Shown here: positions 46,456-57,800 of the stretch, piece by piece
Numbering within the stretch: position 1 is the stretch's first letter
Layout: every line of letters begins with the position of its first letter
Assembly (NCBI GenBank): GCA_013399695.1
Contig: VXAU01000952.1
Location: forward strand, 31,459 to 95,458
Source of the DNA: Formicarius rufipectus
Lineage: Eukaryota > Chordata > Aves > Passeriformes > Formicariidae
Direction: 5' to 3'
DNA: 64,000 nt
Notes under the pieces: model-generated
The model's input: the letters and a program-made list of their open reading frames with translations, nothing else
The model's database searches: none
Told to the model about the DNA's origin: nothing
Translations under genes and position numbers: made by a program

Positions 46456-49400
46456 AATATAAATGAAATTCACATGAAAATTCTGCAAATCTTTTGCAAG
46501 TCATCAGTGTGGTAGGTGGCTGCATGACTACTCACATATGATGGATACACACGTTTGGGAGAGCAGAGAAGGTGGTACAAATTAAACAAACCTGCATTTT
46601 GTAGATATGAATGCATTCCTTGACATAGAGCCCTTTGGTGTTTGGAAATTTTGGGAGTGGTGCAGCCATGGCTGGTACCTGGTGAAGGACCTGTGAGCCA
46701 TCAAACTGCAACTGTGAGGCTGAAAAGCTGCTGGTGCTCAGCCCCTAAACTCACTGATTTCTCTGCATGTCAAGAGGCAAAGGGAAGGCCCCTTATCTGT
46801 TGGAATCCATATCAGATGGAAGTTAGGCTTTAGCACACTGAAGTTTTTCTCCTAGATATAAACAATCTATGGAGGAAGAAAAGCAACCCAAACCATTCAT
46901 TGGTCAGCTTTTACACCTGGATTTCACCAAGCCCTGAAATAAAGAGCCTAGAGGAGGGCACAGACCCAAGGTGTGTCTGCAGTCCCTACGCTGGTTCCCT
47001 GGACTTTGGAAACACATGGAGATGTAAGAAACTAACACTGAGCAAAGGTGTGAAAACAGTGAAGACAGAAATGCTGAATTCCCATACCAAGCATTTGAAA
47101 CACTATCAGAACATGCGTAACAGCTTTCCTTCACTAGAGTGAAAAAAGAACCCAAACCTTTGAAGAAAGAACCCAGCTTTTGCTGCTGGGTGCCCTATGC
47201 TCACAGTTTTTAGCTTGTGACCAAAGCTGTGCTTTATAAGCCCCACAAATCCACTGGCAAGCTGGAACATGTGAACTGCACCACGCCGTGCCAGCCAGCA
47301 GGGATGGCACCAGGAATCAGACTCCAATCCTGCAAACACAAGCACCAATCCCCTGCAGTGACCCAGCACCTGGGTGGGCCAGGGCCTGAAGACTGCTGCT
47401 GTTGAGGCACAGGTGTGGCACAACCTCACTGTTTCAGCAAGAAATATTTGCTATTTAATAGCTGCTGGGAAGCCCAGCTGGAAAGAGGTGAAGTCTGGAA
47501 GCTGGATAAAGGCAACAGCCATCTTCCAGAATTAAGCAGAGACTACCTGTGAGGAATGATCTGAAGTACCTCAATGGTGAGTGAGAGTTCACACGGATTT
47601 ATTAGTCCAGCTCTGCTGAGTTTCCCTAGTGTGATCAGGGCAGGCTTCTTTTGGCCACCAGCAACTTCTGCCTTGAAGAATGCAGGCTGAAAAAGCACTT
47701 AATGCATGCCAAATACAAATGAACATAAAACAACAGAATGATGAAATCATATAAGGAATACAGCCTTCTGTGGACCGGAGGGAAGGGAGCTGGGACAGGG
47801 CAGAGCATGGAGTCCTGGGAGGAGAGAGGTGGCCAGGAAATCCCCAAAGCCACCAGCCTGGTGCTGCAGACAGGCCAACCCAACTCCAGAGAGCAAGGAT
47901 GCTCTCGAGCTTCTGCAGCCAACAGCATTTCCTGGACTTTTTGGGAACAGAGGCAACTACAGCATCCCTTTCAGCTCTAGACCACATAGGTGTCTCATGG
48001 CCCCTTGCAAAGGGAGAACTCACAATCTTATAACCCTTATTCTGATCTCTATCATTACTTTGTAAAAGAGAAATCCAGCACAGCCTCTTATTCAGCAGGC
48101 AGGGTTTCAGAGTTTGCCAAGGTTTTTCTCTACTGGAACATCTCTTGAATTTCAACAGGATTTGGGGACTGAAACCAGAGATTCCTCTGAAAGCTCCAAG
48201 CATGCTCATTAAACAAATCTCTCAGTGCTTTATTAGCAGAGCAACAAGGCAAATGAAATCACTGACAGTGATGGACATCTCAAGCTAAGGAGAGACCAGT
48301 GGATTAGTTCAGTACCCTAGTTCTGGTGGGTAGCCTCTCTCCCGTGCCCATGCCCCTCAGCCAGCATATGCCTGTGTCTCCCAGCCCAGCCATCCCTGCC
48401 CCATGTCCTGCACAGGGAGGATGCCCACAGGCTTTCCTTGACCCCACCACCCAGGAGCATTGCAGCTCCCCTCTGAAGCATGTGGCAGCTGCTTGAACAC
48501 TTCTGAAGGGAGGAAAGAACAAGCCAACCTCTGCAGACAACCCTACAAGAACTACCGGGAAATTCCACCTTCCAGCTTTTGCACTGCATTAAATCCTAGG
48601 GCTTGGCTCCTTGGATTTATATTCCTCTATGGTTTCATTCATCCCTTAAAAATTAAAAAAAATCACAAGCTGTTAAGCTTCAAAACTTAGTATTTCCTTA
48701 ACTTGGAGCTTTTCAGCTCACCAGCTCTTAAACATAAACCTCTTTGACTGAAATCTCCTGAATTAAGCTGTCTCCAGCAAATCATCATCTCAGCCCCTGT
48801 CTGTGGGATGACCATTCCCTTCCCACAGCACCCCTGTGGGTTCTTGCCCCCTGCCCCAGCTGCTGTATCAGGGCATGTCCCCAGATCTGGTCTGGGCCAC
48901 TGCAGGGCAGCTCAGGGTTGATGGACACAGCTGCAGGCACTGAACTGGGGCCACCATGGACCATTCAACGCCCTGGGTCACTGCCCTCAGCAGCAGCACA
49001 AGTGAATGAATGACCTTGGAGCAGCTCAAGGTGGGCCTTGAGACAGACACAGGACAGTTTCTGAAACCAATGCTGGAAAATATTATGTTTCTACTAATCC
49101 TTCTGAAGGGGAGCTGTAGGGCCACACCTCCTTCAGAGCAAGAGTTCAAAAATATAATATGGGCAGATTTACACAAAAATACACCAGAATGTGGCATTTT
49201 TCTGGAAAAAATCAATGCCCTGGGTCAGCAAAGAGACATTTCTGGAAGGCCCATTCTCCTGGGGCATGTATGAGCATCTTGCAGCCCTACAAGCAGAGCT
49301 CCATCCACTTGGAGGTACAGGTTTTTATCATCAATATTCTTCACCACAATCAAAATGAGGGCACCAGCCACAGATGGGCTCTCAAGGACACTTTGCCAAG

Positions 49401-50213
49401 CAACCTAGAACAGGCACAGATTCATGCAGGAGCACCATGCTTGCAATGGGGTTCAAGCTTTTTCTGGAGACCAGAGAAATACCGTGCTGCTGTGTGGGTA
49501 CAGAAGGCTGAAGGAGGAACTGACAAGAAGCAGAAAAGAGGTTTCTGAGGAGCAGGGAAGGAACAAGTTAGTAAGGAGGCAGCTGTGGCAAGATGCAGAA
49601 CTGGGAATAAGCTGGAAGGAACTATTCAGAACCAAAAAGCTAAAGGGAACAAGTAGAAGCACCTCTCCTACTCTAAGACCTTAAAAAAGAAGCCAAGATT
49701 CCCTAATCTCCCTGTCCTCCCCTGGTCTCTGGAGAACCCAATGGTCCCATGGCATGTTAGAGTTTTAACTGACTGTAGCAATTTCCATGTAGAAAATTTG
49801 AAGGAAAGGCTTGAAAGTATGGGGAAAAGAGTTAAGGGCAGTTAAGAACATCCTAAACATCAAAGATGGCCTTACTACTAAACTGAAAGCTTGTTAGCTG
49901 TAGTTGTCCCTGTTCTTTGTATCCTCACACATGTATTTACACACAGGGAACAGCTAAGGCAACAAGTACTATGGGAACTCACAGCAATGGAGAGATAATA
50001 ATTACTGCCTTAATATAGCATGATATGGGTCATTAGAAGCCTCTTATCAAGGACACTCTGGGGAAAATAACAATTCCAAGCCTTGAGACAAATTTAAGGT
50101 CTAACAGGAAAATTTACATGAACCAGGCATGGCTCAAGGTGGCTACAGTAATGAAATGCCAAATACCTTGACAGCTACAATACACCATCACCTCTCTCTG
50201 CAGTTATTACTCA

Positions 50214-50264
50214 TAAAAAAAACCCAAAAAAAACACAAACAAACAAAAACAACAAAACAAAAAA
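50214..50264. repeat. A/C-rich low-complexity tract
   Basis: Imperfect AAAC/CAAA units, probably a decayed simple repeat or retroposon tail. Confidence 0.8.
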
Positions 50265-53200
50265 GTGCAAAACAAACCTCAGGCTTAATCTAAAGAGTTA
50301 GGAGAAACTATTTTCTCTTGAATCTAGTAAATCAACAGAATTAGATGTGGCTTAGCAGGCTTCAGACCTCAGAAATCAGATGAGTAAGACAGAGGGACCC
50401 TTTTAACAAAACCACGTTCAGTTAAAACAAAAGACTATTTTTAGTACAATCATAAACTATTCAGATGTATCAGGTGCATCAATTCTCTTTGAGTGGCCTG
50501 ATTCTGTTCCCTCCTTTTGCCACTTGCTGTTCCAAGCAGTGATGGCCATGGCCCTTGGCTGCTGCCATGGCCCACTCTAAGTGGCAGGAACTGTCAGAGA
50601 TCCCCTGCTGAGCATCCCTCAGTCTTTCATTTTTCCCATTCTCTCTTTTGGCCTCCAGTCACATTTACCCCCCCTACCTTTTTTTTTTATTATTATTCAT
50701 TGCCTTTTCTTCATTTTCTTCCAGAATCCTTTTCCTATAAAAGCTCTTGTAGCTTGGTTAGGGAGAACTGCCAAGTGATGGAAGTAGCAAAGAAAGTAAG
50801 GAGCTGAGCAAAAGCCATCTTCACAAACTGGGCACAAACCATACACATGGTCCCCACAGCACACATTTTAAGTAACATTTAATGTATTTGACTGATTTGG
50901 TCCCAGTTAGGCACTGCTTAAAAACCTTAGTGTAAGACAAGCCAAGGGTCAACGACTGAAGACCTGATCCAACACAGAATTGCTCCCAAGTGTAAATGCA
51001 GATAAACAACCAGCAAGTTGTCAGCAGGGTATTTATTCACTGTGCTGTCAGCAAACAGGACAAGTCAGGTCCCCCTTCAGGCACACCTAGACATCCTGCA
51101 CCCCATCCCACAAGCTCAGCTCTCCTCATTCAGACAAGAGTCAGGACTCAAAGCAACCCTTAACAAATACAAGATCACAAAATCTCCAACACTCATTCGA
51201 CACAACCAATTGCACTTGCTGCTGCTTACCAGAACTTACTGCCCACTAGCCAAGGGCAGGGAATAAAGGCTCTGTCCAATGCTCAGCTCTAAACCATCCC
51301 ATTCATTTGCACCCTTTTCTGACATTTTCTAAGCAGGATCCAGTCTTTTAACTCCCCTTTGGGAAAACAACAGGGGAATAAGGATCTAGGTGCTTGTTAC
51401 ACAAATAGGGAAGGAAACATTGGGAAGAGTGCTAGTCAGTAATGGCACAAGGGAAGAAGAGAGGACATAGCTTGGGGTATCTGGGTAAGATTATCAGAGG
51501 GCAGAGAGCATGTTCCAGCATGAACTTAGCCCCCGAGGGACTGTCTGGGTGGCAGGAAGCCCAGAACCACCACCCATCCTGCCCCTGGTTTCCATTACCT
51601 CAGCCCACACACACTCCCACCCTTCTGCCAGCCATGCTCGAGCTGCTCCTCTCCAAAGGCTGCAACAATTGCTGAGCACAAGCAAAGTAACAGCCCCACA
51701 CTCATCACAGCACTCAGTGTCTGAGGTAGGGTTTTGGCAAGAGCTGGAGCCACAGGAGCAAATGGAACCCCAGGACAGACCCGGGCTGGCCACAATCACT
51801 TCTCTTGAACACCCCAAGGAATAAGGCACACACCAAGAGCTCCTGCCAGGACAGTATCTTTCTATTATCACCTCTTCCACAATGAGATGCCAAGAAACAC
51901 CAGACCTGGAGACAAAGTAGATCCATATGTAGCAGCCCTATCTGCAGCCAATGCTGTTGTCGAGCAGAGGACAATGCTGCTGCCCTCCCGGCAAGGTCCC
52001 ACTCATGGCTCAGCTGGGCAGCCTTCCCTTTGTCCTGTACAGGGGAACACCAGCTAACTGTTCATCATAAGGAACAAAACATGGAAACAGCCAGAACAGA
52101 CAGGTTTTGCAACAGGTAAGGCAGCAGTGGGGAAAGAAGTGTAGGAAGTTGTCCTCCCATCATGCAGTGAGGAAGCATCGACGCACCTATGGACCTCCAC
52201 AATCCCAAATAAACCATGCTTGAGGATCACACACAGGCTCATAACCCTCGACACAGCTATCAAAATATTACAGCTTTGTTGCCATCATTACCATGGCAAA
52301 AACATTTGAACTCTGCAGAAAGTCAAGAACACAGTACTTCAACAACTCACATCTGGTATTTGTCTCTTCCTTTCCACAGGTATATCACATCTGAGCTTTT
52401 TTTCTTTTTTAATCAACCTTTGAGGCTCTGTTCAAATAAGTGAAAGAACTGGCAGCTGCATGTGAATAGTGTAGAGGATATGGCTGCATCCAGTCATTGG
52501 ATGGCCAGTCCCAAACAGAGCAAGGTGTTCGAGGAGACATGCTCAGAACAGGCAAGACAGGCACAGAGCAGACAGCCCCAGACACCGCCCATTCCTCACA
52601 ACTACAGCTCTGACCTGAACTGGCAGAGAACAATGGGCAAGATAACCAGGGTGCAGTGAAGTTACCATTCTTACACCACTTTGAGATGCCTCAAAGATGC
52701 CTCATGATGCTCAGCTCAAGAGCAGCCTGACAAAGATCTTTCATTGTACCTTGGCAACAGCACTGGAATAAGTTCTCCTTTAGAGCTGCCCATAGAGGCT
52801 CCATCTTCTGCCTGCACTGGTTGTGGCTGCACCCCAAAGCTGCTTTGGTCAGTCACCTACAGACAAGACAATACCCTAGCTTTTCTTAAAAAGTTAATAA
52901 TCAGAATATTTTATTGGCTGGATAGCCTCTTACTGAAATTACAGCACAATTTTCACTTGTTTCAGCCAAAATTGAGGGCAATTTTGCTTAAGTAAGCCTG
53001 TCCATGCCATTAGCTCTATTTCACCAGGGAAATTTGCTCTCACTTATGTGTATGACATCATCTATTGACATAACCCCACCAAAACAGGCATTTCAAACCC
53101 TTCTAACTCTGCCATTTCATGTGCTGCAATTACACTCAAGCTTAAATGAATCTTTGACACTGGATTTTCACCATGTTTTGTTTCTCTACCATGCAGTTCA

Positions 53201-54479
53201 CTTGGCTTTGTTTTTCCCAAAAGAACTATTTGCTTCTGGAGATCTGCACTGCTTTCCATCACAAAGAGAACCTCAACCATAGGAACTAAGGGTTTTATAA
53301 TAGCAAACTTTAAAAAAAGGATTTCCAGTGGCATTCTACAAACTTAAATTGTACATTCTACCTAAACTACTTATAAAAAATTAAACTCATTAAAAAGAGA
53401 CCCTGTACTCAACGAGCACAACTCAACCAGAGTTCACCATGTTTTAGGAAGGCAGTTCCTACAGGACTCGATTTCAAGTGGGGAAGACCTCAACCTGCTG
53501 AAGGCTGTTTTAGTGTCCTTTTGATCTCAAATAAGGGTTTTGCTACTGTTAAGAACAAAAGTCAATTGAATTAATTCTCAGACAAAGCAAGGATTAAAGC
53601 AAAGTTTCATGGTTACCACAGAACAGCTTAAATGTTTTCTTGCCAAGTGTTCTTTCAGTCTCCACACCATTACTGCAGTTACCATACACAGATGTAACAG
53701 TCAAGCACTTGGAAGTGATACAGCATTTAGAAAGGAGAGGAGGAAGAGCTCAGTGCCAGGCACATCCATGCCCTCCTTCACCTGAAAGCCTTTACACCTT
53801 TGAGGTTTCTACTTTAAGTGACAACCAGGATCAGTCCAAAATTTAAACTCTGCTTCTTAGTATTATGTGTAGGCAATAATCCAAACAGCTAGGCTTTTGC
53901 ATTGTTGATTAGTTCCCCAGCATTCCCAGGAATTTATCCACTGGCACCACTCAGTGAGCTCTCTAGGCACACCCTACAGCACTCAAAGCAAATTCTCTTC
54001 TCCACAAACCCCTCACAGGAGTCATTATGAGAAGCGGTCTCAGAGCCTGCAGCTCCTCAGAGGAGCAGCACAGCCAGCAACTCCCAAATCAAAAGTGCTG
54101 CATTTACAAGTGGAGTCACAGGCTCTACAAACTCACTAGTTAGAGAAACCATAAACCAAAGAGCAATGAAGCAGTCAGAAACTGAGATGCAGGAAGGGCT
54201 GTTTTAGGCAATTATGCAATTAGTGGTCACTTTCAGACAAGAATAAAGCCCCGCTTACCACTTAAGTCTTCTCACCAATCATCTGCTCAGTACCTGCAAA
54301 GCTCATGGAAATGGCGTTGTTTTTAAAGGTGACAGCACAATGAGACTTGCTGATGTGTACTTGGTAAAGAGAAGCAGCTAAAATACTCAAAGGTATGTTC
54401 CTAGGAAAGCTTTAAACCCCATTGTCTTTGGGTTCAATATGCAAACTACCCCCGATCCATAAAAAAGAAACAATAGTAC

Positions 54480-54503
54480 TTTATTAAAATACTAAATTTT
54501 ATT
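54480..54503 (-). terminator. NPM1: NPM1 polyadenylation signals (two AATAAA)
   Basis: AATAAA occurs on the minus strand at 54498-54503 and again at 54480-54485. Either could direct cleavage 10-30 bases further left. Confidence 0.75.
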
Positions 54504-54548
54504 CTTTTTCCACATACATTTAGTCTCCCCATCATTTCCATTTGTCTG

Positions 54549-54566
54549 ACCACCACCACCACCATG
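54549..54566. repeat. (CAC)n trinucleotide run in NPM1 3' UTR
   Basis: About five CAC units on the plus strand (GTG in the NPM1 transcript) lie within the 3' UTR. Confidence 0.75.
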
Positions 54567-54789
54567 CCTTATCAAAACATTCCATACATACTTAAAATGA
54601 AACTGAGGGTGGAGTCCAATCTTTAAAAACTAAACAGGCATTTTGGACAACACATTCTTGGCAAGGTAATTTGGATGACATTTATCAGACACAGGAGGGA
54701 AAGCTCTTTCAGCATTTGTAAAAAGAACAGCCTAATAACAGTTACAGAAGTAAGACTGCAGATTTTAATGAACTGTTTAAAACGTTTTC

Positions 54790-54828
54790 TTACAGAGTCT
54801 GTCTCCACTGCCAGAGAGCTTGAATGAC
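54790..54828 (-). CDS. NPM1: NPM1 exon 11, coding part (nucleolar-targeting C-terminus)
   Basis: The last 12 codons read VIQALWQWRQTL followed by stop TAA (reverse complement of 54790-54792). Both tryptophans needed for nucleolar retention are present. The acceptor is CACTTCCAG. Confidence 0.96.
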   Translation of the reverse strand, partial: VIQALWQWRQTL

Positions 54829-57800
54829 CTGGAAGTGTACACAAGAAGTTAGAAACTGAAATCCATTTTTCAAATTAATTTTAGTTTACTATCTCCATTT
54901 ACTCCATAAAATATTGACATAGTAACAAAAAAATGCATTCCTTTCAGAGCAAATCAAGCTGAAAGGTCTGTCCTTCTGCTGGAAGACTGTTATTCACACT
55001 AAGTCACAATAGTAAGAATTCAGTGAAGGTGAGCGAGAGGATGGGTGTGGGCCAGCGAGGCAAATATTGGCTGAACTCTGCCTACGCTGGCAAATGTCAG
55101 AGCAGCTCCAGTAGCTGAGTGTAACTGCCCTTCAACATTCTTTCAAGAACCTATCAATTTGTCCCCTAAGTTTACTCTTAACCACCAAGGGAAGCAGGAA
55201 AGCATAAGGAACCCTGTCACTGGAAAAAAGTTAACTTCCAGGAATTCTGATAGGGACATCTAAGACACATTTTAGCCCAGCCTATGGTAAGTAATAACTA
55301 ATTCAGAAACTTACTTCCTGATACCACCTTCTGGCTTGCCCTCTTTTAAGAGTTCAGTTGATTTTGGGACAAAATGTAGCAAGAATGCCACAATCTCCAT
55401 CACAAAACAGCTCCCCCTCCCAGACATCCTCCCCAACCAAGGGCTGAACAGCAGACTGGCCTAGGTGGCCAAATTCAGCAGGAAAACCACAGCTCATTTC
55501 CTTAGCCAATATGGTGCCAGAAGGAAAATTCTGTGGGTTTAGTAAGCAAGAGATAATTTACCAACCATATAAAAGCTGGAAAAATGTAGTAAAATATTAG
55601 CTTTCCCATCTTAGCCAACTAAACCCTTAAAACCATTCCCCATTTATGTAATTTGAGGTATTGTTTGTGGTTTGTAACCCTTTGAAACAGTATAAAGCTT
55701 GTAAAGATTAAGAAGTGGAAAAGAATCCCTGAGTTAGGCTATAAAAGTTTTTGGACTTAATCAAGCTCAGTTACCTTCTGGTCCTCCGTCCTGAAGCAAT
55801 TCTTAACGTAGTTGGCAAATTTGGGTTCCAGCTTAGGCAGGGTAGTACCCTATTTTGAAAAAAGGCAAGCTTTAGCATATGAAGGTCATTCAAAGATTCC
55901 AATAAATAACCTATGAAACTAAAACTTTTTGCAACACACATTGAATTTTACTGAGCCTACCTTGCCACATCAATCTGCTTTAATCCATTTTAAAGTTTTC
56001 TTCACTAGAATACCCAGGGTATTTCTCACAGGAGCAACTATGCACTAAAACTGCTGTACAAGACTCTTTGCTCATGCTCCAGAACATAACAGCTCCCATT
56101 CACCACTTAAAAGAACCTTCTCTGTAGTCAGTCATACACTAGAACCAGATCAAGCTGTTAACTTGCTGTCAGCCGGAAGTGCTGTGGCACCTCTCAATGC
56201 ACACACTCCTTGCATTTTTAAGGGATGCTCTAGCACCACCCTGGAAAGCATTAAATTAAGCTGCCTGCTACAGTAGCACTGCACACAGCACTTCCCACTA
56301 AAAACACTTTTCAGCAACAGATATTTTAAAGCTCCTTTTGCCCCTTATCTGCTCCGCATGCTTCCCTCCATAGCTACATATCTAGGGGGAGCAGCTCAGC
56401 CACTTCTGGCTTATGCTGCAGGAACAACACTGAGTCATGCAAAACACCATCCCAGCGTCCAGGTTAACATGACCCACCAGGATGGTACAACCCACCACTG
56501 TCAGGATCACAATCCAGGGGTGTGCATTTCCATCCTCAGTACACTGTCATTGCTCACTGTGCATCCACTCTGTATTGGAACACTCTTAGCCTTATTTTGC
56601 ATTCCTGGGACAAAGCAGCTTCCAAACACTAGTGATCTAAGCAGAAGATAATCCTAATTCTTTAGGTGACTTCCTTTGCCACTGTAAGGGGTTAAGAAGT
56701 TTATCATCTTGAACCAGAAACACCAACAAACCAACAGAATTCTTCACAATACCAGTATCAGCCAAAAGCCTCCAATAAAGAATCCAGTTTAGTCACAATT
56801 CCTAAGCACACTTCTGTGCCAGTAAAGTAAAAGCAGACATACATTCCCAAACCCGGCTAAGGGTGAAAAGAATTGTCATTACCTGCTGCACTTTTAATCA
56901 ATCAGCCTGTAAATCAACTTCCTTCTCAGACTGAAATAGCAGCCAAGAAAAATACTATCTGTAACCATCAAGTCCTAATAACATCCAAAAGCCAAGTGAC
57001 TGCCCTTTCATCCTTCAAAAGGTGAAACACCCACTGAGGGAAGACCAAAAAAACCTTATATCCCTTTTGAAAAATGCTTTCAGGTCTTCAGTGACTCATC
57101 AACTCATATAGCAAGTGCCTATCTCCCTCTTCTGGAAGTTATTGAGGCTTACAGGCATCTGGATAGCTAAGGTGGATAATGCTTCCAGATGCTTGGAATA
57201 GCTTTGTCTGAAGTACTCACTCTGCTTTTCTGTAGCAACCTAAAACGCATATACTAGTTAAGACATTTTTAGAATAAATTTCACCAAAGTTTTGTTGTAG
57301 GTTTTTCACATTTTTACTAAGAAACACCAAATTACTAACCAGCACAACCAGATGAATACAGAAACAAAGTGGTTTTGTTTCTCCTGAGTACAGAGGCTTC
57401 TTTTTGTCCCTAACGTGTTTTCGTTTCTCTGAGCACCAACATCAACATACTGACAACACGGCCTTTTTTAAAAAACATACAGTTCTTGTAATCTCTGCAA
57501 GTGGAAGAGAAACATCAAGTTTCCAAAAACTCACCTTATCTACAGATGCTTGCATTTTTGCTTTAATCTCTTCCAATGACAGAGGGACTTTTGGTGTTTT
57601 TGGAGTTAGATTTTTATCCTTCTTGGAATCTGGAGTCTGGAAATTATTTATTTCATTAGCAACTTGCACATAAAGCTACTCAATGTATAAGACTTACAAA
57701 ATAAGCATGTTAGAAGCTACTGCAGTTTTTATAAGAAGAACTAGCTAGCACATAAGATACTCCATATAGTTTTCAAGAAGTCACAAAAGTTAAATTCAGG

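Larger units (their letters stand above)
43033..54459. other. Intergenic region between NPM1 and FGF18
   Basis: The first approximately 50 bases belong to the GC-rich FGF18 promoter. The rest is moderately AT-rich unique DNA with one CR1 copy (46022-46455) and an A/C-rich tract (50214-50264). I see no coding gene, tRNA or recognisable RNA gene. Open frames up to 206 codons (for example 47589-48209 minus) show no family features. The size is in line with the compact spacing of these neighbours in other vertebrates, as I remember it. Confidence 0.8.
54460..54789 (-). other. NPM1: NPM1 3' UTR (approximate 3' end)
   Basis: About 330 bases follow the stop codon up to the expected cleavage point just past the last AATAAA. 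The end is estimated from signal position, not observed. Confidence 0.7.

Noticed and set aside
47589..48209. 206-codon minus-strand frame, the longest in the intergenic region with no N
   Set aside because: The peptide shows no recognisable domain, no codon pattern unlike noncoding sequence and no nearby gene signals; an overlapping opposite-strand frame is also open.
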